A stretch of DNA of 44,023 nt from Singulisphaera sp. GP187 (GTDB taxonomy: Bacteria > Planctomycetota > Phycisphaerae > Phycisphaerales > SM1A02). The notes under the pieces are model-generated. The model made no database searches. It saw only the letters and a program-made list of their open reading frames with translations, and had not been told where the DNA came from. Numbering within the stretch: position 1 is the stretch's first letter; every line of letters begins with the position of its first letter. The stretch lies in contig CAMBWI010000013.1 in assembly GCA_945871445.1 (NCBI GenBank), forward strand, positions 1-44,023. Direction: 5' to 3'. Positions 1 through 9,185 of this stretch are shown piece after piece. A program made the translations under genes and the position numbers.

Positions 1-2
1 CA

Positions 3-464
3 ACCGGAAATGGTTCGACTTACGCATTCAGCTCGAACAACTGGGCGATCGGCGATTACTACCAAGTGAGTGTGTCGACAATTGGATACTCCGGCGTCTC
101 CATCAGTTGGGATCAAACCCGAAGTAGCACTGGTCCCGCGACCTTTGATGCAGTGATGAGTGTTGACGGTGGTGCAAACTGGACGACAATTTTGGCGGGA
201 TACTCAGTCATACAAGCTGGAGTGGCAGGAACTAATACGACCTCTTGGAATTCTACTACTTCGCAGGCTGCCTTTACTCTGACCGCCGTCGCAGGCGCAG
301 CTGCAGACGAACAGGCCAATGTCCTCTTCCGTCTTCGATCAACTGTCACGACTACTGCTGCCGGAACGAATCGTATTGACAATTTCATTATTTCTGCTGT
401 TCCAGCGCCAGGCGCAATTGCACTTCTTGGTCTTGCGGGATTGATCGGTCGTCGTCGCCGCTGA
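3..464 (+). CDS. PEP-CTERM-type sorted surface protein, C-terminal part
   Basis: This is the C-terminal 153 residues of an exported protein. The frame is open to the left edge, so the start lies outside the window and the internal GTG at 66 is not the real start. The visible part is rich in Thr, Ser, Gly and Val, typical of a beta-rich extracellular domain. It ends in a sorting tail: a Pro-Ala-Pro-Gly motif, a hydrophobic stretch (AIALLGLAGLIG) and a terminal run of four Arg. This matches PEP-CTERM/exosortase-type signals, with PAPG in place of the classical PEP, a variant common in Phycisphaerae. The protein is expected to be exported, cleaved and attached at or released from the cell surface. 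Its specific function cannot be told from this fragment. An intrinsic terminator follows about 40 nt after the stop. Confidence 0.85.
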   Translation, partial: TGNGSTYAFSSNNWAIGDYYQVSVSTIGYSGVSISWDQTRSSTGPATFDAVMSVDGGANWTTILAGYSVIQAGVAGTNTTSWNSTTSQAAFTLTAVAGAAADEQANVLFRLRSTVTTTAAGTNRIDNFIISAVPAPGAIALLGLAGLIGRRRR

Positions 465-503
465 AACGCTACGACTTTAGATTTCTGAACAACTATCAAG
501 AAG

Positions 504-532
504 AAAACCCCGACATTTGTCGGGGTTTTTTT
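504..532. terminator. bidirectional intrinsic terminator
   Basis: The arms CCCCGACA (508-515) and TGTCGGGG (518-525) are perfectly complementary over 8 bp. Four A precede them (504-507) and seven T follow (526-532). The A and T tracts on opposite sides allow termination of the rightward sorting-signal gene (stop 464) and of the leftward VWA gene (stop 607). Confidence 0.85.
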
Positions 533-555
533 ATGAAAGTATTCATTGATTCTTT

Positions 556-600
556 TTCGGGGTTATCGATTTCGGGGTTACCGATTTCGGGGTTACCGAT
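556..600. repeat. 15-bp tandem repeat, three copies
   Basis: Three adjacent 15-bp units (556-570, 571-585, 586-600) have the consensus TTCGGGGTTACCGAT; the first has one change (TATC for TACC). They lie just past the stop of the leftward VWA gene. Read leftward in another frame they encode Ser-Val/Ile-Thr-Pro-Lys three times. Confidence 0.9.
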
Positions 601-606
601 AGCGTG

Positions 607-2364
607 TTATCCCAATATAGATCTGCGCCGTTTGACATAGTCCCACACCACGAATCGGTCGAGTTCTTTTCCCGCGACAAAGAAAACGCGCCCGCCAGTC
701 GATTCTGCCATTCGGTGAGCAAACTGCACATCGTCTTCGGTTTGACTCCAACTTGGCAGCAGAAAAATGTTGATCGTGATGCCTGCATCTTTACAGCGCA
801 TCGATTCGCGAATCGTCTCGCGTTCAGTGCGAGGATCTGGCGGATACATCATAAAGAGATTGCTGCCTTCAAAATGCGCTGTTGGCAATCCATCAGTGAT
901 CAGCATGACTTGACGATTTGGCGTGGGTCGTCCGCCAAGCCACTGCCTTGATAATTGCAACGCGCGTTGAATGTTTGTGAAGTGAAGTGGCAGATCCATC
1001 TCGGTGATGTCGGGGTCAGACATATCGGCGCGCAAACGAACAACCGGTTCGTTGATCGTGACGGGCTTGGGCATAATGTTTGGAATTTCTCCAGGTGCGC
1101 GCAATTTCGCAACCGTGTACATTTCGATGAACTGCAGAAAATCTCCGGGATAGTCGCTGCGAATCAGCCCATCAAGCGCAAGCGCCATTCGCTTTGCCTG
1201 CACATATTGACCGCCATAACGCATCGAACCAGACATATCCATAATGACCGCTGTCGCACACTTTGGTTGTTGTCGCGTTTTGTGCACCACAATGTCTTCG
1301 TTTCGCATGCGAACTGGAGTGTTAGGAATGCGCGGCCCATCTGCGGATTCGCGCAGTAATGCATTGACCATGCTTTGCGGAATATCCATCGCCGCTGGAC
1401 TATCGCCAAATTCATACGCGCGCGTCGAAGGAAGTTCGACAGCGCCATCAGGACTCGCAACGCCGTCGTGTCGACCACTACGAGAAGCTTGCAGACTTCC
1501 GAAAATCGTAGACAGAAGCGTTCGTTGATACAGACGCATCGCCTTTGGTGTGACTTGCCATCCACCTTCTGGCGTCTTTGCAAGACCCGCATCTTCTGCG
1601 AGTCGCTGCAGAAGTTCATTCACTCGTTTCTGCGCATCGCGCAGCGAATCGACTTGCTCTTGTGGGGCGAATTGTTCAAGAGCATCCATATCGATAATCG
1701 CAGGCTTTGCATTCTTGAGAGCTTCGCGAAGTTGCCCCAGAAGTCGCTCGATTTCTTCTAGTTCTCCTTTGATTTCCATCGCACGCGGGACATCGAGCGC
1801 TTCTCGACCTGTGAAAGTCCAACGAGCTCCAAGTTGATCGACTTCATATTTTTCGCCCAGCCGTTCCAGCGCGTGCGTCAATGCACGCTGGGGCTTCGAT
1901 CCTTCGGGTAGGCGATACCAGAGTCGTTCCAAATCCCGAAGTTGTTCATCGGCAATCGCACGCGCGATTCTCTTCGCAACTTCCGATTGCTCGCCACGCG
2001 GTACCGCATCTGCAGCGGCATTGATGAACGCACGCGCCGCCGCTTTGACAGCCGGAGCAGGATCGAATGTTTCCAGAATGCGCGCCTTGCGTTGTTCGAG
2101 CAATTCAATGAGCGCATCGATACTGGGACCAAGCCCTTGAATTTGAGATGGATCGATATGAATTGCGTTTGCAAGTTCCTCATCAGTGAAATGGCGCATC
2201 GATCCATGGCCGAGTAAATGTTCGAACGCACCACGCGCGGCTCCGCTCGCATCGGCAGGTTGCGATGTTCCAAATTTCACTGCGTCATAGCCAAGATATG
2301 TATGCACAACACCACCGAGAGGTTGCGGTGGCAGAAGCGATGGAATGTTGTCCTGATCTTCCAC
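607..2364 (-). CDS. VWA-domain protein, partner of the upstream MoxR/ChlI-type ATPase
   Basis: This is a 585-residue protein with a C-terminal von Willebrand factor A domain from about residue 370. The MIDAS motif DMSGSM is at about 376-381 and the second metal-site Asp (ITDG) at about 491. The first 350 residues are mostly helical and charged. Proteins of this kind work with AAA+ ATPases of the MoxR/ChlI class, as in Mg/Co-chelatase I-D pairs, to remodel or metallate other proteins; the substrate here is unknown. The GTG start at 2364 was chosen because it lies 5 nt after the stop of the ATPase gene. An in-frame ATG at 2514 would make the genes overlap by 145 nt and add an atypical Arg/Cys-rich leader. 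Translational coupling to the ATPase is likely. The partner ATPase is certain; the cellular target is not. Confidence 0.82.
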   Translation of the reverse strand: MEDQDNIPSLLPPQPLGGVVHTYLGYDAVKFGTSQPADASGAARGAFEHLLGHGSMRHFTDEELANAIHIDPSQIQGLGPSIDALIELLEQRKARILETFDPAPAVKAAARAFINAAADAVPRGEQSEVAKRIARAIADEQLRDLERLWYRLPEGSKPQRALTHALERLGEKYEVDQLGARWTFTGREALDVPRAMEIKGELEEIERLLGQLREALKNAKPAIIDMDALEQFAPQEQVDSLRDAQKRVNELLQRLAEDAGLAKTPEGGWQVTPKAMRLYQRTLLSTIFGSLQASRSGRHDGVASPDGAVELPSTRAYEFGDSPAAMDIPQSMVNALLRESADGPRIPNTPVRMRNEDIVVHKTRQQPKCATAVIMDMSGSMRYGGQYVQAKRMALALDGLIRSDYPGDFLQFIEMYTVAKLRAPGEIPNIMPKPVTINEPVVRLRADMSDPDITEMDLPLHFTNIQRALQLSRQWLGGRPTPNRQVMLITDGLPTAHFEGSNLFMMYPPDPRTERETIRESMRCKDAGITINIFLLPSWSQTEDDVQFAHRMAESTGGRVFFVAGKELDRFVVWDYVKRRRSILG

Positions 2365-2369
2365 GGGGA

Positions 2370-3821
2370 TTATTTCATCTCGTATGCAGTGCGACCATGC
2401 TTTGTTGTGCGGCTGACTCGGTCTGTTGCCCACAATCCTGCAAGCACGAATTCTGCGCAAGAAGCACGCACGCCCGCATCGCCGCCAGCGTTCACTTCGA
2501 ATGCTTTGTCCCAAGCTTGAGGAACGCTTTTCAGTCGCTCAACATAGTGCGCACTTGGAACGAGTTCTCCTACTTCGATGCGTACACCCTTGGCAAATGC
2601 ATCTGCGATTGCAGGCAATCCGTGCTCTTCGACATATTCCTTGAAGACCACGCCGACTGCTTCTGCAACGATTGCATCGATCACTTGTCGCTCATTCATT
2701 TGATGGCTTCCCATCAGATCAAGTTCGAGTTTTCCAAGCGCAGAGGAATGCAAATGTCCAAGATCGCTGATGCGCGGTACTGCGGGACTCTCGTCAAGTT
2801 GGATCGCGCGTCTGCGTGCGCTCGAAACCATCGTGCGCCAATTGGCAGCACTGAATCGTGCGCTGACTCCAGATGCTTGATCGACGAATTTGCTTTTGCG
2901 TGCGGCGATAGAAATTTCTTCGATCACACGGTCCATAAATGGTGGCACGACCACAGGGAAATTTCCGCCGAGATCCATACCAGCCTCTTGCCGCGTGATT
3001 GCAATGCCCGCATCTCGTTCGCGTGGGTAATGCGTGACAACTGTGCTTCCGATGCGATCCTTCAATTGCGGAATTACTTTTCCTGAACGGTTGTACGTTG
3101 TGGGATTTGCGCTGAAGACCAGCAGGACATCGAGATCGAAACTGACTGGATATCCACGGATTTGCACGTCGCGTTCTTCCAAGATATTGAAAAGCCCAAC
3201 TTGAACAAGTTCGTCAAGATCTGGCAATTCATTCATCGCAAAAATTCCGCGGTGCATTCGTGGGACCAATCCGAAGTGCAGCGCTTCTTCTGCGCCCATA
3301 CTTGTTCCTGCGGCAAGTTTTGAAGGGTCTATTTCGCCGATCAAATCTGCAAACTTTGTTCCAGGCGCAAGTCGTTCTGCATATCGATCACTACGGTGCC
3401 ACCAGGCGATTGGAGTTTTTTCTGGAGTCGAATTGAGCAACATATCGCGGCCAGCGCGTGTAATCGGTTGCTGTGGATCTTCGTGCACTGCGCATCCTGG
3501 AATATCCAGATATGGCAACCATTCATCCAAAAATTTTGGAAGCATTCGCATCAGTCGGCTCTTGCCTTGACCCTTCTCGCCAAGAAAGAGAATGTCATGT
3601 CCCGCAATGATCGCAGTTGCCAGTTCTGGCAATACTGTGTCGTCATAACCCAAGATGCCTGGAAACAAACTCGAAGCGCCTCGCTCGCCAGCAGAAGCCG
3701 CTGCTTTCAATGCATGCTCGAAGTTCGATCTCAGTTCATTTTTCACACTGCGACTCTTCCAGCCAGAAGCGAGAAGTTGTGCGAGAGTTCGAGGAGTTGG
3801 TGATTTGGATTGGAGATTCAT
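2370..3821 (-). CDS. MoxR/Mg-chelatase ChlI-type AAA+ ATPase
   Basis: This is a 483-residue AAA+ ATPase. Walker A is GEKGQGKS at residues 81-88. The Walker B region reads [11 protein letters not shown], with Asn-Glu in place of the common Asp-Glu. It is followed by the sequence [17 protein letters not shown] that characterises the Mg-chelatase/sigma-54-interacting ATPase group, then sensor-type segments (FSANP) and Arg residues (LKDRIGS). Such ATPases form hexameric rings and act with a VWA protein, which is encoded directly downstream. No Shine-Dalgarno site precedes the ATG at 3821. The two genes are the only members of this leftward unit. The substrate is unknown, and neighbouring genes do not point to chlorophyll or cobalamin synthesis. 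Confidence 0.85.
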   Translation of the reverse strand: MNLQSKSPTPRTLAQLLASGWKSRSVKNELRSNFEHALKAAASAGERGASSLFPGILGYDDTVLPELATAIIAGHDILFLGEKGQGKSRLMRMLPKFLDEWLPYLDIPGCAVHEDPQQPITRAGRDMLLNSTPEKTPIAWWHRSDRYAERLAPGTKFADLIGEIDPSKLAAGTSMGAEEALHFGLVPRMHRGIFAMNELPDLDELVQVGLFNILEERDVQIRGYPVSFDLDVLLVFSANPTTYNRSGKVIPQLKDRIGSTVVTHYPRERDAGIAITRQEAGMDLGGNFPVVVPPFMDRVIEEISIAARKSKFVDQASGVSARFSAANWRTMVSSARRRAIQLDESPAVPRISDLGHLHSSALGKLELDLMGSHQMNERQVIDAIVAEAVGVVFKEYVEEHGLPAIADAFAKGVRIEVGELVPSAHYVERLKSVPQAWDKAFEVNAGGDAGVRASCAEFVLAGLWATDRVSRTTKHGRTAYEMK

Positions 3822-3941
3822 AGGATTCGATTTTCTTGGCTGATGTGCTGATATACCGATACTTCCAACTCGCGGAGGAGTGGGTGGGGAATGCTAGGAC
3901 GATTGCGATCGCATCGTTGAATTTGCTCGTATCGATTGCAT

Positions 3942-3974
3942 AAAAAAAACGACCCCGGCGCAGGCCAGGGTCGT
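3942..3974 (-). terminator. intrinsic terminator of dnaK
   Basis: Reading leftward, ACGACCC (3974-3968) pairs with GGGTCGT (3955-3949) around a GC-rich inner stem. A run of eight T on the minus strand follows (3942-3949 reads as A on the plus strand). It lies about 55 nt after the dnaK stop. Confidence 0.85.
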
Positions 3975-4028
3975 GTCAATTCTGTGTCAATCAGTTGAAG
4001 AATCGGCAAGCGACCTTCATCTTTGATT

Positions 4029-5948
4029 TTACTTTCCGTCCTTCGCTTCATCCTTGACTTCATACTCTGCGTCGATCACATCGTCCTTGCCTTTGGCTCC
4101 ACCTGTTGCACCGTCGCCCGCAGTTGCGCCTTCAGCTTTCGCGCCCTTGTTGGCTTCGTATGCGGCCTTGCCCAGTTCCATCGCAGCATCATTGAGTCCC
4201 TTGACTGCCGCCTCGATCGCAGCGCGGTCATCTTCCTTGACTTTGGATTCGAGATTGGAGATCGCACTTTCAACAGTGCCACGACTTTCAGGAGAAATCT
4301 TGGCGCCATGTTCTTCGAGTGTCTTTTTCGTCGCATAGATCACTTGTTCTGCTTGATTGCGAATATCAACAAGTTCGCGACGCTTCTTGTCGGATCCTGC
4401 GTTTTCTTCCGCTTCGCGTCGCATGCGCTCGACTTCATCCTTGCTCAAACCACTCGAACCCGTGATGCGGATTTCCTGCTTCTTGCCGCTGGACTTGTCT
4501 GTCGCAGTGACATTCATAATTCCGTTGACATCGATTGCGAATTCCACTTCGACTTGCGGCACGCCGCGCGGCGCAGATGGGATTCCCGTAAGATCGAATC
4601 GACCGAGACTTCGATTGTCTGCGGCAAATTCGCGATCTCCTTGGAGAACATGAATCGTTACCGATGACTGATTGTCCGCAGCGGTCGAGAAAACTTCCTT
4701 CTTGCTCGTTGGAATCGTTGTGTTTCGCTCGATGAGTCGTGTCATCACGCCACCAAGCGTTTCAACGCCAAGCGACAGTGGTGTGACGTCGAGCAAGAGC
4801 ACATCCTTAACTTCGCCTTGCAACACGCCGCCTTGAATTGCTGCGCCGACTGCCACGACTTCGTCTGGATTGATACTTCGATCAAGTTCAGTTGTCTGGA
4901 AAATTTCCTTGGCGATCTCCTGCACCTTCGGAATGCGGATTGATCCACCAACCATCACAACATCTTGAACATCCTTTGGATTCAATTTGGCATCCTTGAG
5001 GCATGTCAGGCATGGCCCACGAAGTCGCTCGAAAAGATCCACGCAGAGTTCTTCAAACTTGGCGCGAGTCACAGTGACTTGCAAATGCTTTGGACCATTC
5101 TGGTCCGCTGTGATAAACGGCAAATTGACCGCTGTTTCCATTTGAGTCGACAATTCAATCTTCGCCTTTTCTGCCGCTTCCTTGAGTCGCTGAAGAGCCA
5201 TTGGATCTTTGCGAACATCAATGCCTTCCTTCTTACGGAATTCTTCGCCGACAAAATCGATGAGGCGTTGATCGAAGTCATCGCCACCGAGATGTCCGTC
5301 GCCATTCGATGCAAGAACTTCAAAGACGCCATCACCGACATCGAGAATGGAGATGTCGAAAGTTCCGCCTCCGAGATCGAAGACAGCGATACGCGAATTC
5401 TTGCGCTTTTCCAAACCATACGCCAAAGCGGCAGCGGTGGGTTCGTTGATGATTCGCTCGACTTTGAGTCCAGCAATTTCGCCAGCGTCCTTCGTCGCTT
5501 GACGCTGAGCGTCATTGAAATATGCAGGAACGGTGATCACAGCACGATCAACCTTCTCGCCAAGATATTCCTCTGCAACTCTTTTCAGGTCGCGCAGAAT
5601 CATTGCCGAAATTTCTGGTGGCGTGAAGATCTTGCCGCGAATGTCGACCTTGACCAAATCATCCGGCCCGCCAGTGACTGCGTACGGAACTCTGGTTTGC
5701 TCTTCTTTCACTTCAGAGCCTCTGCGGCCCATAAATCGCTTGATCGAGAAGACCGTGTTCTTGGGATTGGTGATCTGTTGATGTCGCGCAGGCTGACCGA
5801 CAAGCTGTTCACCCTTTTCGGTAAAGCCGATGACGGATGGAGTTGTGCGATTGCCTTGCGAGTTGATGAGAACCTTGGGCTGTCCGCCCTCCATAATTGA
5901 GACGACGGAGTTGGTTGTTCCGAGATCGATTCCGATGATTTTTGACAT
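4029..5948 (-). CDS. dnaK: Molecular chaperone DnaK (Hsp70)
   Basis: This is a 639-residue Hsp70, the normal length for bacterial DnaK. The ATPase domain carries [12 protein letters not shown] at the N-terminus, the [11 protein letters not shown] segment and the phosphate loop [19 protein letters not shown]. The substrate-binding domain includes the [17 protein letters not shown] linker and beta-sandwich start. The tail is Gly/Lys/Asp-rich and ends in the usual DAEYEVKDE-type acidic motif. The start at 5948 was chosen because [10 protein letters not shown] is the canonical N-terminus and AAAGGA lies about 10 nt upstream; the open frame extends 17 codons further. It folds nascent and stress-denatured proteins in the cytoplasm with DnaJ and GrpE, neither of which is adjacent. 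No CIRCE inverted repeat was seen upstream. Confidence 0.97.
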   Translation of the reverse strand: MSKIIGIDLGTTNSVVSIMEGGQPKVLINSQGNRTTPSVIGFTEKGEQLVGQPARHQQITNPKNTVFSIKRFMGRRGSEVKEEQTRVPYAVTGGPDDLVKVDIRGKIFTPPEISAMILRDLKRVAEEYLGEKVDRAVITVPAYFNDAQRQATKDAGEIAGLKVERIINEPTAAALAYGLEKRKNSRIAVFDLGGGTFDISILDVGDGVFEVLASNGDGHLGGDDFDQRLIDFVGEEFRKKEGIDVRKDPMALQRLKEAAEKAKIELSTQMETAVNLPFITADQNGPKHLQVTVTRAKFEELCVDLFERLRGPCLTCLKDAKLNPKDVQDVVMVGGSIRIPKVQEIAKEIFQTTELDRSINPDEVVAVGAAIQGGVLQGEVKDVLLLDVTPLSLGVETLGGVMTRLIERNTTIPTSKKEVFSTAADNQSSVTIHVLQGDREFAADNRSLGRFDLTGIPSAPRGVPQVEVEFAIDVNGIMNVTATDKSSGKKQEIRITGSSGLSKDEVERMRREAEENAGSDKKRRELVDIRNQAEQVIYATKKTLEEHGAKISPESRGTVESAISNLESKVKEDDRAAIEAAVKGLNDAAMELGKAAYEANKGAKAEGATAGDGATGGAKGKDDVIDAEYEVKDEAKDGK

Positions 5949-5989
5949 AGCGTTGTTTCCTTTCGTTTCTACCCTTTGGGGGGCGAGAA

Positions 5990-6016
5990 TGTATAGCAAA
6001 AACTATGCCAATTCAA
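5990..6016 (-). promoter_or_regulatory. possible sigma-70-like promoter of dnaK
   Basis: On the minus strand TTGAAT (6016-6011) is followed after 15 nt by TGC-TATACA (hexamer 5995-5990), an extended -10 arrangement about 45 nt upstream of the dnaK start. The spacer is short, so this is a weak prediction. Confidence 0.3.
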
Positions 6017-6058
6017 TCTTGGCGAAGTTCTAGGTGGAAAATCGCTATTCTCGCTCGC

Positions 6059-7108
6059 ATGAATCAAGCACCTCCAACCGATATTCGTCTCGCAGTCGCC
6101 GTCGAGGCAATTCTGGCAGGTTTGGGGGCTCTTCGAGTGATTTTGCGAAATCCTCGCGCGCGGGAACCCGTCATTAAGCCCGATGGATCACCAGTAACCG
6201 CCGGCGATCTCGCAGTCCAAATGGCAGTCTGTTCTGTTCTCGCCAAACGGACTCCGCAGTGGATGGTCGTTGGGGAAGAAGGAGAAGCGAGTGTCTTGGG
6301 AGATGCTGGTGCAGAAATTCTCGTTCGTGCGGTTGCAGCAGTTCGCGAGTCAATGGGTTCGGATGCGCCGCGCGATCCAAGTGTCTTCCTTGCAAATCAC
6401 CCGAAGCCTGAAGGATCGACATGGTGGACAGTCGATCCTATTGATGGAACAAAAGGATTTCGCAGCGCGCGACATTACGCACTTTGTTTGGCGCTCATCG
6501 AAAATGAACGCGCGACCGTTGGCGTCTTGAGTTGCCCGACGCTTGTGATGGGGAAAAATTTGCTGGACATTGGATCAGACGAACAATACGGAACGGTTTA
6601 TGCAGCATTGAAAGGACATGGCGCTTGGAAATTTCAGCCAGCGGATGGAGTCACTCAACTCCCAAAGACCGCCGTGCGATTGCATCGACCGAAACACACT
6701 TCGCCAATTTGGCGTGTGTGCGATTCCATCGAAGGCGGTTCTCGAGCAGAACGCATGCGAGGCATTATGTCTGCGACAGGTTTGGCATGGAATTCCATTT
6801 CGCTTGACAGTCAATGCAAATATGCCCTTGTTGCAGAAGGTGTCGCAGATTGTTTTATGCGTGTACCAGCTTCGTATGGCGCAGAAAAAGTCTGGGATCA
6901 CGCGCCAGGCGCTGTGGTTGCGCAAGAGGCGGGGGTGAATGTCAGCGATCTTGCCGGAAAGCCACTTATTTTTGCTGGGGATTCGCTTGACCAGAATGTC
7001 GGCACGCTGGCGTGTGATGAGGAAATTTATTCCAAGATTTGCGCGACCGCATCAACTCATTTGACTCGATCAACAAAGTCAACAGGCGCAAACTCGACAG
7101 GACTTTAA
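6059..7108 (+). CDS. Inositol monophosphatase-superfamily 3'(2'),5'-bisphosphate nucleotidase (HAL2/CysQ-like)
   Basis: This is a 349-residue Mg-dependent, Li-sensitive-type phosphatase. Metal-site motifs are visible in order: SPVTAGD (about 45-50), VVGEEGE (about 71-76), DPIDGTKGF (about 126-134) and WDHAPGA near residue 280. DPIDGTKGF and the WDHAPG motif, followed by EAG and AGKPL, resemble yeast HAL2/plant SAL1 more than plain inositol monophosphatases. These enzymes convert 3'-phosphoadenosine 5'-phosphate, a by-product of sulfate assimilation, to AMP. The ATG at 6059 was chosen over the upstream ATG at 6005, which adds a basic leader lying in the dnaK promoter region. The next gene starts 2 nt after the stop, so the two are probably cotranscribed. 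Confidence 0.85.
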   Translation: MNQAPPTDIRLAVAVEAILAGLGALRVILRNPRAREPVIKPDGSPVTAGDLAVQMAVCSVLAKRTPQWMVVGEEGEASVLGDAGAEILVRAVAAVRESMGSDAPRDPSVFLANHPKPEGSTWWTVDPIDGTKGFRSARHYALCLALIENERATVGVLSCPTLVMGKNLLDIGSDEQYGTVYAALKGHGAWKFQPADGVTQLPKTAVRLHRPKHTSPIWRVCDSIEGGSRAERMRGIMSATGLAWNSISLDSQCKYALVAEGVADCFMRVPASYGAEKVWDHAPGAVVAQEAGVNVSDLAGKPLIFAGDSLDQNVGTLACDEEIYSKICATASTHLTRSTKSTGANSTGL

Positions 7109-7110
7109 AG

Positions 7111-8109
7111 ATGATTTCTTTCAAGCGCATTGTGGGTTGGCTTTGGAGTTCTTTTCTGATTTTGTGTGTGCTCATCGGAATCTCCGTGTCGATTGCTTGG
7201 ATGATTGGCAGAGTGTTGACCGATCGATTCGCAGTCATTCAATCTTTGCATTGGATTCCAACGATCATTGCGCTTGCGATCACTCTTCTCTGTGCGACGA
7301 TATTGATTTGGTCAAGTTGGAAGCGCTGTCGTCGCTTGCTCTGGATGATCGCTTTTTTTCAAGCGGTCGTATTTCTTCTACAGGATTACGCCATCACACG
7401 CACCACGCCTCTCTCAATTGCTGAAAGTGATTCTGCAATTCGCATCGTGCATGTGAACGTGAATTGGCCCGGGGACAATGCCAAGGCGATAGCTCGAAAA
7501 CTTTCGAGCTCCCTTCTCAACTTGTATGGACAGACAGGTCCGGATGTTTTGTTTCTCTCGGAATATGGTCAAATGCTTGGAACCGAGGTCGTTGATATGT
7601 ATTGCCCGAAGGATGCAACAGCGGTTTCAATAGGCCGTTTTGCAGTTGTAAGCCGACTGCAGATCATTGAGGTGATTCCGCTCTATGACGACACGAAGTC
7701 GACGGCTGCATTTGTGCGCTTCGCATCGTGGAAGGGCAATGCATCTTGGGGAGCGCTTTTGATTGATGTGCCGTCCAACCCCGCGATTTACAGATTCAAG
7801 ATGTTGAGCGATTTGCGGTTGCGTCTCGATGCGCTCAAAGCTCCAGTTGCGGACATCGTCGTCGGAGATTTCAACACTGTTCGAGGCGGAGAGGCGATTG
7901 AAACATTTGCGCCAAAGATGCGAGATGCATTTGCCGAGTCTGGCATCGGATATGGCGCAACGTATCCCCGCGTGTTACCGCTTTGGCATATCGATCAAAT
8001 GTTGCTGGGTCCTCGTGTGACTGCCAAGAGTTATGAAGTGATCGATACTGGTGTTGGAAAGCACTGCATGCAGATTGCAACGATTCAAGTAAAAACGCAA
8101 CCAAATTGA
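7111..8109 (+). CDS. Membrane-anchored endonuclease/exonuclease/phosphatase (EEP) family protein
   Basis: This 332-residue protein has three N-terminal hydrophobic segments (about 10-32, 44-64 and 70-88) and then an EEP-fold domain, probably outside the cytoplasmic membrane. Motifs visible are NVNW (substrate/metal Asn), LSEYG (metal Glu), GDFNT (catalytic Asp/Asn) and HIDQML. The C-terminal Asp-His catalytic pair, usually SDH, here reads GKH, so the Asp is replaced by Lys. The family includes DNases, sphingomyelinases and phosphoinositide phosphatases; the substrate cannot be assigned. The ATG at 7111 lies 2 nt after the upstream phosphatase stop, which suggests a two-gene operon. The frame is open further upstream, but those starts lie inside the previous gene. 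Confidence 0.78.
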   Translation: MISFKRIVGWLWSSFLILCVLIGISVSIAWMIGRVLTDRFAVIQSLHWIPTIIALAITLLCATILIWSSWKRCRRLLWMIAFFQAVVFLLQDYAITRTTPLSIAESDSAIRIVHVNVNWPGDNAKAIARKLSSSLLNLYGQTGPDVLFLSEYGQMLGTEVVDMYCPKDATAVSIGRFAVVSRLQIIEVIPLYDDTKSTAAFVRFASWKGNASWGALLIDVPSNPAIYRFKMLSDLRLRLDALKAPVADIVVGDFNTVRGGEAIETFAPKMRDAFAESGIGYGATYPRVLPLWHIDQMLLGPRVTAKSYEVIDTGVGKHCMQIATIQVKTQPN

Positions 8110-8137
8110 AAGAAAGACAAATCCGTGGGGAGCAAAT

Positions 8138-8926
8138 TTATTTATTAAAATTTGTCCAGAGTTTTTCGTAGATTTCTTCAGTTGCGGGATCGTCGACAGA
8201 ATGGGACTGCATTGTATTTCGAAGCAACTTCGAATTATCTGACCAAAATCGAACGGAAATATCACCACGGAGTGTGTTCGTTCCGGTTCTATGGTTGATG
8301 TCAGATTCTTCGCGCATACCGTCGGCGACAAGACAATTGTCTGATGACTGTAGAAACAAAAATCGATGCTGTTGGGTGGCACTGTCCGTATCGCCTCTGA
8401 AATGGTAATTCGAATAGAGACGGACTGGAGAAGACTTCGCATCACCGACAAGCTGGCTGAAGTGGTGATTTCCGTGATGGCATGGACAATACAGACACTG
8501 CATATTGTCTAGGAACATTTTTCCATCGCCAACAAGCAAGCCTAGGCCATCCCATTGTTTTTCTAATTCAGGATTAGACATCGAGCCAGTTGTCAGAGCC
8601 ATCATTTCCCCCGACTTCTCTAAGCCTTCATTATCGAAAATAGTTTCGGGAAGTCGCTCTCCATTTTGAAAAGCATATAAATAGATTGCCAGACCAATCT
8701 GCCGAAGATTCGAACTGCATTGAATTCGATTTGCACTCTCTCGTGCAGCTTTCAAACCCGGCATCATAATGCTTAAAAGAATTGCGATAATGGAAAGCGT
8801 GACGAGCAGTTCAATGATTGTAAAACCGCGAGGAAGAGAAAGTTGGAGAGATCGCAAAGATCGGATCTTGGGGAGACCCAACCAATTTTCTCGGTTCCGA
8901 AGTTTTTCGGATTTTCTCGAGATCAT
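8138..8926 (-). CDS. Prepilin-like protein with type IV pilin/pseudopilin N-terminus
   Basis: This is a 262-residue protein. A basic leader of about 33 residues is followed by RGFTIIELLVTLSIIAILLS, the class III signal: cleavage after Gly, methylated Phe, Glu at +5, and a hydrophobic helix. After the helix come KAARESANRIQCSSNLRQIGLAIYLY and a C-terminal ADGM...H segment. This layout is typical of the large planctomycete 'DUF1559/prepilin-type cleavage-methylation' families, exported and processed by a prepilin peptidase. The ATG at 8926 is preferred because GGAG lies 5 nt upstream; a TTG at 8962 is possible. It converges with the EEP gene, 28 nt apart. Its role (surface protein or pseudopilin) is unknown, and no secretion genes are adjacent. 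Confidence 0.8.
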   Translation of the reverse strand: MISRKSEKLRNRENWLGLPKIRSLRSLQLSLPRGFTIIELLVTLSIIAILLSIMMPGLKAARESANRIQCSSNLRQIGLAIYLYAFQNGERLPETIFDNEGLEKSGEMMALTTGSMSNPELEKQWDGLGLLVGDGKMFLDNMQCLYCPCHHGNHHFSQLVGDAKSSPVRLYSNYHFRGDTDSATQQHRFLFLQSSDNCLVADGMREESDINHRTGTNTLRGDISVRFWSDNSKLLRNTMQSHSVDDPATEEIYEKLWTNFNK

Positions 8927-8977
8927 GGAAACTCCAAACGCAACGTACGGAGCTTTTACCAACCACCTACAATGTTA

Positions 8978-9003
8978 TTGTGACACAGATTTTAAATAAT
9001 GTC
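8978..9003 (+). promoter_or_regulatory. putative ECF-type promoter motif, distal copy
   Basis: TTGTGACA (8978-8985), then 15 nt, then GTC (9001-9003). The spacing and bases match a second site at 9186-9211, and the layout resembles ECF sigma -35/-10 pairs. Prediction rests on the two-copy match only. Confidence 0.3.
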
Positions 9004-9185
9004 GGGTAAATTCCAGATTTTTCTCCTGTAAGGAGCAATACATTTTTTCGATAATATTGAAAAAATCAGAAACAAAGTTTGCATTGGGCCATTTTCGTGT
9101 CACAATACGAGTCGAGAGGAGAAGATGGATCTCTTCTACTGCCGTTTTTGATGGAAAAACGCTGGAAGGAACGCTGAAAAGTTTT

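Noticed and set aside
586-606. GGGGTTACCGAT resembles the 3' end of a c-di-GMP-I riboswitch
   Set aside because: It is only part of a 15-bp triplicated repeat; none of the rest of the aptamer is present and it lies after a stop codon, not in a leader.
4965-5900. 311-codon open frame on the plus strand opposite dnaK
   Set aside because: Long antisense frames opposite dnaK arise from codon bias. It has no family motif and lies wholly inside a certain gene.
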